Source of the DNA: Trebonia sp963774945
GTDB taxonomy: Bacteria > Actinomycetota > Actinomycetes > Streptosporangiales > Streptosporangiaceae
NCBI GenBank assembly: GCA_963774945.1
Contig: CAVZHA010000002.1
Location: forward strand, 437,180 to 501,179
Direction of reading: 5' to 3'
DNA: 64,000 nt
Below the pieces are notes generated by a model, which saw nothing but the letters and a program-made list of their open reading frames with translations, did not search any database and was not told where the DNA came from. Of the stretch, positions 52,310-61,281 are shown piece after piece. The first letter of the stretch is position 1, and each line of letters opens with the position of its first letter. The position numbers were made by a program, and so were the translations under genes.

Positions 52310-53971
52310 TCAGCCGAGCCGGGTGAGCAGGTTGTAGTCGTAGACCATGACCACGTACTGGCCGACCTGGTACTGGTGGGCCGGCGGCCCGAAGGACCGC
52401 AGCGCCGACGCGGTGGTGATGACGCCGGTCGCGGTCGGGTCGGCCTCCGCGACGACGAAGTCCGCCCGCCGGTCGGTCGCCTGGTACCAGTCGGCCGCCG
52501 ATTCCCAGCTCCACTGCCCGGTCGCCTGGTAGGTAATCGGCGTGACCTGGACCTTGCCGCCGCTGGCGACGGTGGTGGCGTTCGACTGCCAGTAGCCCGC
52601 CAGCCCGTCGGTGTAGTGGTGCGCGACGAGCCAGTCCGCCAGAGGCTGGTTGGTCGGCGGCGCCGGCGGCTGGCTGGCCGCGAAGCACAGCGCCGCCAGC
52701 CCGACCGCGAGCCACCCGCCGAGGGCGACCGCCGCCGCTCGGCCGCGCAGCCAGCGCACGGTCGGCCACCGCGCGGACACCAGCGGCGGCAGCATCCGCC
52801 CGGCCAGCACCGCGCCGAGCGGCAGCAGGATCGCGACTTCGTGGGCGTGGGCGAGGTCGGGCAGCACGGTGCCGAGGATGCCCGCCGCCAGCGTGGCCGC
52901 AGCGCCGGCCGCGACAATCTGCGTGACCCGGTCCATCCGGCTGGTGAAGAACAGGATGACGGCAAGCGCGAACCCGGCCGCCGCGAGAACCAGCCCGATC
53001 AGGTGCAGCTGGGCGCTGATCTCAAGCAGCTGATGGGTGCCGCCGTGGCCCCGGTCCGGATCGTTCGCGCCGAACAGCAGCAGCAGGGTCCGCCCCATCA
53101 TCCGCGCGTTGGCCGGGATCTGCGACACCGGCGCCAGCAGCCCGTACACCAGCGGGCTGTCCCGGAAGCCGCCGAGGGCCCGGATCACCGCCTCCGCCAG
53201 CGAGGCCACGCCGACCGAGGCGACGGCCGCCGCCAGCAGCAGACCGTCGTACCTGAGCTCACTGCGCGGCCGGCGTCGCGCCGCCAGCACCAGCAGCCGC
53301 ACCCCCGCCACCGCCGCCACCGGCGCGGTCGCCGCGATGAGCGTGAGCTGGTCGGCGACCTGGACCCAGGCCAGCAGCAGGCAGACGGCGGCCGGCACGT
53401 ACCAGCGTTCCCGCGCGCGGTCCAGCAGCAGCAGCAGGATAAGGATCGGCACCGCGGTGCCGGCGTGGTCCGGGTTCTCCAGGAACACCTCGGTGCCGCC
53501 GGTAATGCCAGGCGCGAGCATGATCGCGACGGCCAGCAGCGCCCGGACGGCCCCGGCCCGCCCGGTGGCGCGGCCGCGGGCGAGGAACGCGGCCAGCAGC
53601 ACGGTCAGCGCGTAGGTGAGCGCTCCGCAGATGTGCACGACATCCGGCCGCAGCCCGCGCAGCGCCGTCACCAGCATGTACTCGGGAAGCTCGGTGGTGT
53701 AGAAGGAGACGTCGGCCACCCGCCAGCCCCGCAGCAGCGGGTTGCCGTGCAGCATCGCCTGGGCCTGCAAGATCATCGAGGCGCCGTCGGAGTTGAACGG
53801 CCCCACCCGCGACTGGAACAGGTAGAGGGTGAACAGGGCCGCGACGGCCAGCAGCAGGCCGCCGGCCCACAGCAGCCGCTGCCTGGGCGCCCCGATCCGC
53901 CGCGACCCGGCCGCCTTGGCCGGCTCCTGGTCATCACCGGCCGTTACGGCACTTGCGACGCTCTCACTCAT
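52310..53971 (-). CDS. Polytopic membrane protein, GT-C-like glycosyltransferase fold
   Basis: About 553 residues from ATG 53971, with 10-11 hydrophobic segments. After the first membrane helix comes an acidic loop, FNSDGASMILQAQAMLHGNP, at the place where GT-C enzymes carry their catalytic Asp, then YTTELPEYMLVTALRGLRPD. A soluble C-terminal domain of ~110 residues follows (TDGLAGYWQSNATTVASGG to YNLLTRLG). The family resembles PMT/ArnT-like proteins of unknown lipid-linked sugar specificity. Single gene, convergent with the peptidase. Confidence 0.72.
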   Translation of the reverse strand: MSESVASAVTAGDDQEPAKAAGSRRIGAPRQRLLWAGGLLLAVAALFTLYLFQSRVGPFNSDGASMILQAQAMLHGNPLLRGWRVADVSFYTTELPEYMLVTALRGLRPDVVHICGALTYALTVLLAAFLARGRATGRAGAVRALLAVAIMLAPGITGGTEVFLENPDHAGTAVPILILLLLLDRARERWYVPAAVCLLLAWVQVADQLTLIAATAPVAAVAGVRLLVLAARRRPRSELRYDGLLLAAAVASVGVASLAEAVIRALGGFRDSPLVYGLLAPVSQIPANARMMGRTLLLLFGANDPDRGHGGTHQLLEISAQLHLIGLVLAAAGFALAVILFFTSRMDRVTQIVAAGAAATLAAGILGTVLPDLAHAHEVAILLPLGAVLAGRMLPPLVSARWPTVRWLRGRAAAVALGGWLAVGLAALCFAASQPPAPPTNQPLADWLVAHHYTDGLAGYWQSNATTVASGGKVQVTPITYQATGQWSWESAADWYQATDRRADFVVAEADPTATGVITTASALRSFGPPAHQYQVGQYVVMVYDYNLLTRLG

Positions 53972-54134
53972 CTGATCTATCCGCCACCGCTCTGCCCATG
54001 CCCATGCCCACCCGATTGTCATCCGGTTATCGCTCAGCCACCGCTAATTCAGCAGAACAGGGGGCATTTTGATAGAGCGTCACGGACACGATACCGGCCG
54101 CAACTGAGGGAAACCTGAGCCGTCGGGCGAAGGG

Positions 54135-55271
54135 CTAGGCGAGGCGGGCGCGGAGCCAGGAGTGGAAGTCGGAGATGTGATGCTCGCTGGGCACGAGGAC
54201 GCCGCCGTCGCGGTAGGCGCGCGATGACATGGACGGCTGCGTCCGCGCGCAGGCGTCGAAGTCCTGCCGGTTGACCCGGTCGAACAGCTCGACCGACGGC
54301 GACACATCGGAGCCGGCGGCGATCACCTCGGGGGAGAACAGCCAGTCGCACACCACCGTCGTCCGGTCCGGCCCGAGCGGGGTCATCCGGTGCACGATCG
54401 CGTGGTCGGGCACCAGGTTGATGAAGACCTGGGGCCTGATGGTGATCGCGAAGTACTTCCGGTCCTGCTCGTCCGTGAGCCCCGGGAGGCGGCCGAACCC
54501 GGAAGAGCCGTCGACCGTGAACCCGGCCGCCCGGTCGGCGAAGGCCGCGCCGTGCCCGACGTAGTACTGGGCCGCGTAGCCGCCCGCGAACTCGGGCAGC
54601 ACGCTGACCAGCTCCGGGTGGATGGTCGCGCAGTGGTAGCACTCCATGAAGTTCTCGACGATCAGCTTCCAGTTGGCGGCCACGTCGTAGCCGATCCGCC
54701 GGCCGACCGCCAGCGACTCGAGCCGGTACGCGTCGATGGCGTCGACGGTGCCGAGCCGGCCGGAAACCGCGCCCATCACCCGCTCTTCGAACGACGGCGG
54801 GGCCGCCGCCAGGCAGACCCAGACGTACCCCAGCCACTCCCGCGCGGCGACCGCCACAAGCCCGCGCTCGGAGCGGTCGATATCCGGCATCCGGGCGAGG
54901 TTGGGCGCCGCCGCCAGCCGCCCGTTGAGCTCGTACGACCAGGCGTGATAACTGCAGCGAAAATACCGGCTGACCTGCCCGGACTCCTCGGTGCAGACGC
55001 GCGCGCCGCGGTGCCTGCAGACATTGAGCAGCGCCCGCAGCCCGCCGTCGCGCTGCCGCACCACGAGCACGCTCTCGCGCCCGGCCTGGACGGTCTGGAA
55101 CTGCCCGGGCTGGCCGAGGTCGCCCGACCGCGCAACGCAGATCCAGTCGCCCTCGAAAATCGCCTGCTGCTCGCGGTCGAACACGTCGGGATCTGTGTAA
55201 TAGGACCCGGGCAGCGTCGGGATCAGCGTCGGATTGTCGGGCACAAACGGAACATACATGAATAAATGCAC
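54135..55271 (-). CDS. Rieske non-heme iron oxygenase, alpha subunit
   Basis: 378 residues. The Rieske cluster ligands are CRHRGARVC and CSYHAWSY (CxH...CxxH); the mononuclear iron site lies in ENFMECYHCATIHPEL (His, His) with a downstream Asp region. It resembles the carnitine/glycine-betaine/aromatic oxygenase alpha subunits. GTG 55271 and ATG 55259 are possible starts. No ferredoxin reductase gene is adjacent. The gallate dioxygenase gene lies upstream on the same strand, suggesting aromatic catabolism. Confidence 0.92.
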   Translation of the reverse strand: MHLFMYVPFVPDNPTLIPTLPGSYYTDPDVFDREQQAIFEGDWICVARSGDLGQPGQFQTVQAGRESVLVVRQRDGGLRALLNVCRHRGARVCTEESGQVSRYFRCSYHAWSYELNGRLAAAPNLARMPDIDRSERGLVAVAAREWLGYVWVCLAAAPPSFEERVMGAVSGRLGTVDAIDAYRLESLAVGRRIGYDVAANWKLIVENFMECYHCATIHPELVSVLPEFAGGYAAQYYVGHGAAFADRAAGFTVDGSSGFGRLPGLTDEQDRKYFAITIRPQVFINLVPDHAIVHRMTPLGPDRTTVVCDWLFSPEVIAAGSDVSPSVELFDRVNRQDFDACARTQPSMSSRAYRDGGVLVPSEHHISDFHSWLRARLA

Positions 55272-55340
55272 GTCACCTAGACGCGCCGAGCCCCCGGCGC
55301 TCGCTCGTGCAGGTGTTCCAATATGCGGGAAAGACGGAGC

Positions 55341-55385
55341 CAGGGCCCGTTCGAGATCAAAATCTTTTCTCCCGAACGGACCCTG
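55341..55385. repeat. Palindrome family 1, complete copy
   Basis: CAGGGCCCGTTCGAG and CCCGAACGGACCCTG are near-exact arms around ATCAAAATCTTTTCT, 45 bp in total. This is the best preserved copy in the window. It separates the gallate dioxygenase from the Rieske gene and may terminate the former. Confidence 0.85.
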
Positions 55386-55412
55386 GTTTCAACCCGCAGT
55401 TTCGCCGTCTCC

Positions 55413-56711
55413 TCAGCGCGCGGCCGGCGCGAGCGAGCCGAGGTTTCTGCCCGCGTCGTTCCCGGCGACCGAGTAGATCACCTGGGTGTTGCGCGTGGAG
55501 AGGAACTCCTCCAGCGTCTCGCCCCGCATCGCCGCGTAGACGTGCAGGTTGGAGACCCCGATGACGGCGGCGAGCTTCTCCAGCATGAAGAAGATGACGC
55601 CGTAGTGGATCATCCCCTGCCAGTCCCGGTTCCTGATCAGGTCCTTCTCCTCCTCGGTCAGGTCGGCCTGCTTGAACGAGGTCTCCTGGTCGTCGAGGAA
55701 TTGCGCGCGGTGTTCGGGGTCGATCATCGCGTGCAGGAACTTGTTGATCCGGTACGCCTTCACGCTGGCGGCGATGTCGAACGGGTAGGTCCCGGTGAGC
55801 CTGACCGCGTCCTTGAGCTGCAGCGCCATCCGCTCGCGGTGCCGCTCGCGTACCGACGCGGGGGTCTTGCCGCCCTTGTCGTCGAGCACCAGGGTGGCGA
55901 TGCCGGTCATCGACGGCAGGTAGTACGAGCTGCTAATCACGTCCACGTTGTCCGACAGCGCGCCCCGCATCATCAGCCACATGATGACCTCGGCGCCCTC
56001 GAAACCGCCGAGCTCGGCGTACTCCGCGTGGGTCATCTCGACCAGCGAGGCCGGGTCGTCGGTGAACCGCTCGAGGAACTCGGCGTCCCACTCCGGGTTG
56101 TTGAACCCGGCCCGCTCCCCGTGCACCTGGTGCGAGAGCCCGCCGGTGGCGACGATCGCGACCGTGATGTCCTCGGGGTAGGACTCGATCGCGCGGCGCA
56201 GTGCCTTGCCCATCTTGTAGCAGCGGGCGGCGGTCGGGATCGGGAACTGCAGCACGCCGATCTGGAGCGGCACGATCGTCGTCGGCCAGCGGCCGTCGGC
56301 ATGGTCGAGCAGCACCGACATCGGCGAGAAGAAGCCGTGGTCGAGCGGCTTGTCCTGGAAGTAGGAGAGGTCGAACTCGTCAGTCACCAGGCTCTGCGCG
56401 ATGTGCGCGGCCAGCTTCGGGTTGCCGGGCACCGGCGGCAGCTCGCGCGCGCCGCCGCCCTCGTCCGCGACCGGGAACTCATCGCCGATGCCGAGCGTGA
56501 ACGAGGAGTAATGGTCGAAGAAGAACGACGTCACGTGGTCGTTGAAAATGTAGACGATCGCGTCGGGCTGCTTGTCCTCCAGCCAGCCGGAGACCGGCTT
56601 GAACGCCTGGAAGATCGGCGCCCAGTCCGGGTCGTCCTGCTTGTCCTGGTCATAGGCAAAGCCAATGGTCGGCGTGTGCGATGTCGCCACGCCGCCGATA
56701 ATCCGAGCCAT
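55413..56711 (-). CDS. Gallate dioxygenase (fused LigB-LigA type extradiol enzyme)
   Basis: 432 residues. MARIIGGVATSHTPTIGFAY opens the LigB half; iron ligands are the SHTP His, DHVTSFFFDHYSSF and the region DHGFFSP, with GGLSHQVHGERAGFNNPEWD as a further active-site block. The last ~130 residues are the small LigA-like domain fused C-terminally, as in DesB/GalA gallate dioxygenases, which open the ring of gallate to 4-oxalomesaconate. The start at MARIIGG leaves out a few upstream codons. A divergent LysR gene is the likely regulator; downstream pathway genes (hydratase, aldolase) are not in view. Confidence 0.92.
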   Translation of the reverse strand: MARIIGGVATSHTPTIGFAYDQDKQDDPDWAPIFQAFKPVSGWLEDKQPDAIVYIFNDHVTSFFFDHYSSFTLGIGDEFPVADEGGGARELPPVPGNPKLAAHIAQSLVTDEFDLSYFQDKPLDHGFFSPMSVLLDHADGRWPTTIVPLQIGVLQFPIPTAARCYKMGKALRRAIESYPEDITVAIVATGGLSHQVHGERAGFNNPEWDAEFLERFTDDPASLVEMTHAEYAELGGFEGAEVIMWLMMRGALSDNVDVISSSYYLPSMTGIATLVLDDKGGKTPASVRERHRERMALQLKDAVRLTGTYPFDIAASVKAYRINKFLHAMIDPEHRAQFLDDQETSFKQADLTEEEKDLIRNRDWQGMIHYGVIFFMLEKLAAVIGVSNLHVYAAMRGETLEEFLSTRNTQVIYSVAGNDAGRNLGSLAPAAR

Positions 56712-56875
56712 ATTTCGCCTCCGCAAATGCCCGTGGTGCTGCGCCGCGACACTGCCCGTAGTCGCCCCCTTCCGTCGCGTGACAGATGGGTTCTCTCTGG
56801 CGAACGGGTCGGTCGCGTCATATGTGACTCTATAGTTTCTATCAAGTGAAGTAAATTGACTTGTTGATCATCAAT

Positions 56876-56894
56876 CCATAACCTGAGGTTATGG
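56876..56894 (+). promoter_or_regulatory. LysR-type dyad over the LysR start codon
   Basis: CCATAACCTGAGGTTATGG is a perfect 8-bp inverted repeat with TGA in the middle and includes a T-N11-A pattern. Its last bases are the ATG of the LysR gene, so occupancy would block the gene's own expression. The gallate dioxygenase start is ~165 bp away on the other strand. Confidence 0.75.
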
Positions 56895-57866
56895 AAGTAC
56901 GCGATGTCGGGCCGGAGTCGGGTGATCGCAGTGGGTTGGCGACATCGGGCGCGCTGTCCCGCATCCGGCTCAGGCACCTCAGCTGTTTCGTGGTCGTCGC
57001 CCAGGAGCGGACGCTCGCGCGGGCAGCCGACCGGCTCCATCTCAGCCAGCCGGCCGTCTCCAAGACGCTGACCGAGCTGGAACGGCTGGCCGGCCACCAG
57101 CTGGTCGAGCGGAGCCGCGCGGGCACCCAGCTGACTGCGGCGGGCGAGCGGTTCCTGCGCTACGCGGTCGACGTGACCCGGGCGCTCGACTCGGCCGCCG
57201 CCGCCCTGACCGAGGCCGAGCCGCCGCGCTATCCGACCGTGCGCGTCGCCGCGCTGCCGACGGCGGCGGGCGGGCTGCTCGCGCAGGCGATCGCCCGGCT
57301 GCGCGGACGCCTGGCCGCACGCGGGGGTGCGGGTGCAGACCGGGCACAACCCGGAGCTGATAGCGGCGCTGCGGGCGGGCGAGGTCGACTTCGCGGTCGG
57401 CCGGATCGCGGAGCCCGCGATGATGGCGGGCGTCTCGTTCGAGCTGCTCTACGCCGAGTCGCTCGCCGTCGTCACCCGTCCGGAGCACCGGCTGGCGGCG
57501 CTGGCGCCGGCCGGCCGCTCGGTCCCGCTGCTCTCGCTGCTCAGCTACCCCCTGGTCATCCCCGGCATCGGCACTGCCCCCAGGCACGACGTCGAGGGGT
57601 TCTTCGAGGCGCAGGGGATCGCGCTGCCGCCTGGCCGGACCGAGACCCAGTCGGTCTCGGTCGCGCGGGCGCTGACCCTGCTGTCGGACACGGTCTGGAT
57701 CACCCCGCAGCACGCGGTCCAGCTTGATCTCGACCGGGGCTGGCTGCGTAAGCTCAACGTCCCCATGCCCGGCAGCGCTGAGCCGGTCGGCATCCTGTCA
57801 AGCAGCGGAACGACCCCCGGCGAGCTCGCCAAGCAGCTGATGGAGACGCTCCGCGAGCTCGCGTGA
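56891..57866 (+). CDS. LysR-family regulator (aromatic-catabolism type)
   Basis: About 325 residues with one inserted base near 57315. The HTH is RLRHLSCFVVVAQERTLARA then LHLSQPAVSKTLTELERLAG; the effector domain includes VQTGHNPELIAALRAGEVDF and FAVGRIAEP, resembling PcaQ/GbpR proteins that regulate protocatechuate or related pathways. Divergent from gallate dioxygenase, so regulation of gallate cleavage is the simplest reading. Confidence 0.9.
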
Positions 57867-57881
57867 GCCGGAAATCGTTGC

Positions 57882-57931
57882 GCCAAATGCGCTTTTGGGC
57901 TCACTCTTGCCGGCCCAAAAGCGCATTTGGC
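57882..57931. terminator. Palindrome family 2, copy B
   Basis: GCCAAATGCGCTTTTGGGC and its exact complement GCCCAAAAGCGCATTTGGC surround TCACTCTTGCCG. The loop is identical to that at 6353-6364. It lies between convergent LysR and monooxygenase genes. Confidence 0.85.
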
Positions 57932-57956
57932 ACTGACGCCTGCCCTGGACCGAGGG

Positions 57957-58256
57957 TCAGCTGGTGTTGACCGGGATGAGCGGGTGGATGGCCGGAGCTT
58001 GCACCAGGTGCTCGGAGGCCGCGCTGAGCGCCTGCTGTACCTGCGGACTCTGGTAGTGCGCGTTCAGTTCCTCCTGCGAGCCCCAGGTCTCGACCGTGAT
58101 GAAGGTGGCCGGGTCAACCGCCGACGTGAAGAGCTGGTACGAGTTGCATCCGGGTTCAGAGCGGGCGGGATCGACCAGCGCCTGCAGCGCCTCGCCGACC
58201 AGCTTCACCGACCCGGGCTTAGCCGTCATTACCGCGACAACCTGGAGATTAGCCAT
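57957..58256 (-). CDS. Antibiotic-biosynthesis-monooxygenase (ABM) domain protein
   Basis: 99 residues, one ABM/YgiN-like domain: LQVVAVMTAKPGSVKLVGEA, ARSEPGCNSYQLF, ETWGSQEELNAHYQSPQVQQ. The family includes quinol monooxygenases that oxidise catechol-type products without cofactor. Being beside gallate/aromatic genes, a role in quinone handling is plausible but not shown. Confidence 0.88.
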   Translation of the reverse strand: MANLQVVAVMTAKPGSVKLVGEALQALVDPARSEPGCNSYQLFTSAVDPATFITVETWGSQEELNAHYQSPQVQQALSAASEHLVQAPAIHPLIPVNTS

Positions 58257-58373
58257 GACCAGTCCCGTCCCCGAAGGCCGGCCGCATCGCCGGCGTCCCG
58301 GCCAGCCTACGTCCGCCCCCGCCGCTGACCGGGTCGCCGCGCGGTGCCTCGACGGGCACTGAGGCCTTAGCCT

Positions 58374-58820
58374 TTACTGCGCGTCCAGGGGCGTGAGCAC
58401 GAAGATGGGCATCGTCCTGGTGGTCTTCTTCTGGTATTCGGCGTAGTCCGCATAGGCCGCGACGGCCCGCTCGAACCAGGCCGCGTACTCCTCGCCGTGG
58501 ACCTCCCTGGCCTGGTAGTCCTGCTTGACCGGGCCGTCCTGCAGCTCCACGTGCGGGTTCGCGGTCAGGTTGTAGTACCACACCGGGTGCTTGGGCGCGC
58601 CCCCCAGCGACGCGACCACGGCGTACTCGCCGTCGTGCTCGACCCGCATCAGCGGCGTCTTGCGCAGCTTCCCGGTCTTGGCCCCGACCGAGGTCAGCAC
58701 GATCACGAGCTGGCCGCTGGGGTTCTTATTGCCCTCGGCGCCGCCCGAGCGCTCGTAGAGCTCCACCTGGTCGCGGGCGAAGTCGAACTCGCTCGGTGCG
58801 TACTCTCCGGTGAGAGGCAT
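58374..58820 (-). CDS. F420-dependent nitroreductase-family protein (Ddn-like)
   Basis: 148 residues. LVIVLTSVGAKTGKLRKTPL and PKHPVWYYNLTANPHVEL are the signature blocks of the deazaflavin (F420H2)-dependent quinone/nitro reductases. Start at MPLTGEY behind GGTGGAG. The divergent TetR gene 110 bp upstream is a likely regulator. Confidence 0.9.
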   Translation of the reverse strand: MPLTGEYAPSEFDFARDQVELYERSGGAEGNKNPSGQLVIVLTSVGAKTGKLRKTPLMRVEHDGEYAVVASLGGAPKHPVWYYNLTANPHVELQDGPVKQDYQAREVHGEEYAAWFERAVAAYADYAEYQKKTTRTMPIFVLTPLDAQ

Positions 58821-58930
58821 GTCTCCACCTTCCAATCGCGTCGCTTGACGTGATCGCCGCGTTCTGCCGCCGCGATCGTTGAGCATAAACGGACTATACC
58901 CCGCTTAGTATTCCGCCGTAGAGTGACTGC

Positions 58931-59539
58931 GTGAGCCAGCCCGTTATCTGGGGACCGCCGCCCGCCGAGCGCGCCGATGCCGCCCGCAACCGGGTGCACC
59001 TGCTCGCCACCGCCCGACAGATGCTGGCCGAGCAGGGCGCGGCCCGGCTGACCATGGACGGGCTGGCGGAACGGGCGGGTTTGGGCAAGGGCACGGTGTT
59101 CCGCCGGTTCGGCACCCGGGCGGGCATCTTCCAGGCGCTGCTCGATGACGACGAACGGGAGTTCCAGCAGCGGGTGCTGTCCGGGCCGCCGCCGCTCGGC
59201 CCCGGCGCCGCTCCGCTGGAGCGGCTGATCGCCTACGGCCGCGCCCGGGCCGTCTTCATGGTCAGGCGCCGGGACATCGCCCGGGCCGCCCTCGACGGCA
59301 GTCAGCCCACGCCGGCCGGGCCGCGGACGCCGATGTCCCAGCTCCACATCCGCATGCTGCTCGGGCAGCTCAGCCTCGGCCGGGCCGACCTGGAGATGCT
59401 GACCATCCAGCTCGCCGCCGCCCTCGACGGCCCGGTGCTGCTCTACCTCTCGTCGGGCGAACTCGCCGACGCCGACGACGTCGAGCAGCGGATCGGGCGG
59501 GCCTGGCGGGACCTCGTCGAACGGGTATGCCGACCATGA
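58931..59539 (+). CDS. TetR-family regulator
   Basis: 202 residues, GTG start. The HTH is LLATARQMLAEQGAARLTMD then GLGKGTVFRRFGTRAGIF. The C-terminal ligand domain has no identifiable relative by eye. It is divergent from the Ddn-like gene. Confidence 0.9.
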   Translation: MSQPVIWGPPPAERADAARNRVHLLATARQMLAEQGAARLTMDGLAERAGLGKGTVFRRFGTRAGIFQALLDDDEREFQQRVLSGPPPLGPGAAPLERLIAYGRARAVFMVRRRDIARAALDGSQPTPAGPRTPMSQLHIRMLLGQLSLGRADLEMLTIQLAAALDGPVLLYLSSGELADADDVEQRIGRAWRDLVERVCRP

Positions 59540-59574
59540 CGCGACGCGGGCCGCGGGCAGTCCCCCGCTCAGGG

Positions 59575-59976
59575 CTACTTGACCGCGCGCTCGGCGGCAC
59601 CGCGTCCGAGGCAGAACTCGTTCCCGTCCGGGTCGGCGAACACCACCCACCCGGTCCCGTCCGCTCGCCGTCGATCATCGAGCACCACCGCGCCCAGGCT
59701 GATCGCCCGCTCGATCTGCTCGTCGCGCCTGGTTGAGGTCGGCCACAGGTCGAAATGGATCCGGTTCTTGGTCGTCTTCCCCTCCGGGACGCGCAGGAAC
59801 AGCAGCCCGGGCTGACCGGGAGTCGGCACGACCAGCACCGAGTCGTCTTGCGGCATGTCGCCGGGCCGGATCTCGCGCTCAAGCAGCGCCGCCCAGAACG
59901 CCGCCAGCGCGTGCGGGTCCCGTGCGTCGAAGGTGATCTCGTGAATCTCCAGGGCTCGATCGTCGCCGTTTGCCAT
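59575..59976 (-). CDS. VOC (glyoxalase/dioxygenase) superfamily protein
   Basis: 133 residues. IHEITFDARDPHALAAFWAA, LLFLRVPEGK, RIHFDLWP and WVVFADPDGNEFCLG give the paired beta-alpha-beta modules with metal-ligand His and Glu positions. Substrate unknown. It is convergent with the TetR gene and lies just downstream of the ECF sigma gene. Confidence 0.87.
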   Translation of the reverse strand: MANGDDRALEIHEITFDARDPHALAAFWAALLEREIRPGDMPQDDSVLVVPTPGQPGLLFLRVPEGKTTKNRIHFDLWPTSTRRDEQIERAISLGAVVLDDRRRADGTGWVVFADPDGNEFCLGRGAAERAVK

Positions 59977-60014
59977 GACGCCAAGGAAACCATGGTTCAG
60001 GCACGCGGGTCAGG

Positions 60015-61055
60015 TCAGGCGAGCAGTTCCGGCGGCAGGCCGAAGGCGGCGAACAGGCCCGGATCCCTGAAGGCGATGATGCGGGCGACGCCGTCCGTCG
60101 CGCAGGTGAGGACCTGCACGACGTGCGCGCGGTGCACGCCGTCGCGGTCGCGCTGGTAGACCGCGAGGGCCGGCTGGCCGTTGGCGGACGTCCGGATCGT
60201 CCGCAGGTCGCCCGGCTCGCGCAGCACGTAGGACGCCAGGAAGCGGCCGATCTCCTCGCGCCCGAGGAACCAGGTCGGCACCGGGGGCATCTCGAAGGTG
60301 GCATCGGCCCTGAGCAACCGCATGAGGGCAGTGACGTCGGCATTCTCGATCGCGGCGGCGTACTGGTCGACGAGCGCCCGCTGCCGCACGTCGGCCGGCT
60401 CGCGCACCTCGTCCCGCACCGGGTCCGCATTCCGTAGCCCGGCGCGAGCCCGCTGCAGCACGCTGTTCACCGCGACGGTCGAGATGCCGAGTAGCTCGGC
60501 CACCTCCGCCGCCCGCCACATCAGCACATCGCGCAGGATCAGCACCGAGCGCTGGCGGCCGGGCAGGTACTGCAGGGCGGCGATGAGCGCCAGCCGCAGA
60601 TCCTGACGGGACGTGACGATCGCGGCCGGATCGGCCGACTCCGCGTCGAGCAGCACGTCGGGGAAGGGCTCGAGCCACCGGACCTCGGTCCTGGCCGGGT
60701 CGAGCGCTCCGTCCGGGTCGGCCGGGCCGCCAAGGCCGGCCGGCAACGGCCGTCGGCTGCGGTTCTCCAGCGCCCGCAGGCAGCTGTTGGTGGCGATCCG
60801 GTACAGCCAGGTCCGCACCGACGCCCGGCCCTCGAACTGCCCGTAGGACCGCCACGCCCGGACCAGGATCTCCTGCAGCTGGTCTTCCGCGTCGTGCACC
60901 GAGCCGAGCATCCGGTAGCAGTAGGCAAGCAGCTCAGGCCGGTACGGGTCGGTCAGCAGGGCGAAGTCCGCGCTGCCGAGCATCGCGGCCGACCGGTCGT
61001 CGCCGCCGGCCTCCGACGGTCGGTAGCCCGGTTCCTGCGTCGTCGCCGATCCCAT
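60015..61055 (-). CDS. ECF sigma factor with SnoaL-like C-terminal domain
   Basis: About 346 residues. Region 2: YRPELLAYCYRMLGSVHDAE, LQEILVRAWRSYGQFEGRA; region 4: YLPGRQRSVLILRDVLMWRA, AVNSVLQRARAGL. The last ~130 residues (RQRALVDQYAAAIENADVTA to FGLPPELLA) form an NTF2/SnoaL-like domain that controls activity in this ECF type (TIGR02960-like). It has no separate anti-sigma gene, as usual for the group. Confidence 0.9.
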   Translation of the reverse strand: MGSATTQEPGYRPSEAGGDDRSAAMLGSADFALLTDPYRPELLAYCYRMLGSVHDAEDQLQEILVRAWRSYGQFEGRASVRTWLYRIATNSCLRALENRSRRPLPAGLGGPADPDGALDPARTEVRWLEPFPDVLLDAESADPAAIVTSRQDLRLALIAALQYLPGRQRSVLILRDVLMWRAAEVAELLGISTVAVNSVLQRARAGLRNADPVRDEVREPADVRQRALVDQYAAAIENADVTALMRLLRADATFEMPPVPTWFLGREEIGRFLASYVLREPGDLRTIRTSANGQPALAVYQRDRDGVHRAHVVQVLTCATDGVARIIAFRDPGLFAAFGLPPELLA

Positions 61056-61148
61056 CGCGCCTCCTCGGTGTTCTCGCCGCGAGCGCCTGGCCACATGCGC
61101 CCGTCACCGATATAGACCCGGCCGGACCGCGAAACTCACCGCTGCCGC

Positions 61149-61191
61149 GGCACCAGGCGGCACCAGGCGGCACCAGGGGGCCACCAGGCGG
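61149..61191. repeat. 10-bp tandem repeat
   Basis: CACCAGGCGG occurs about four times, the third unit varying, between the divergent ECF sigma and SDR genes. The rest of the 61056-61281 gap shows no gene. Confidence 0.7.
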
Positions 61192-61281
61192 GCAGCGGTG
61201 AGTTCCGCCCGGCCCCCGGATCAGTAGCAGTAGGCCGGGCACTTCCCGTCCGACCGCAACCAGGAACCAAGGGAGCAGCCA

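Noticed and set aside
49795..52965. 1056-residue leftward open frame under the peptidase and glycosyltransferase genes
   Set aside because: It is antisense to a protein with clear catalytic motifs; its own sequence is Arg/Gly/Ala-rich without a recognisable domain, which is typical of shadow frames.
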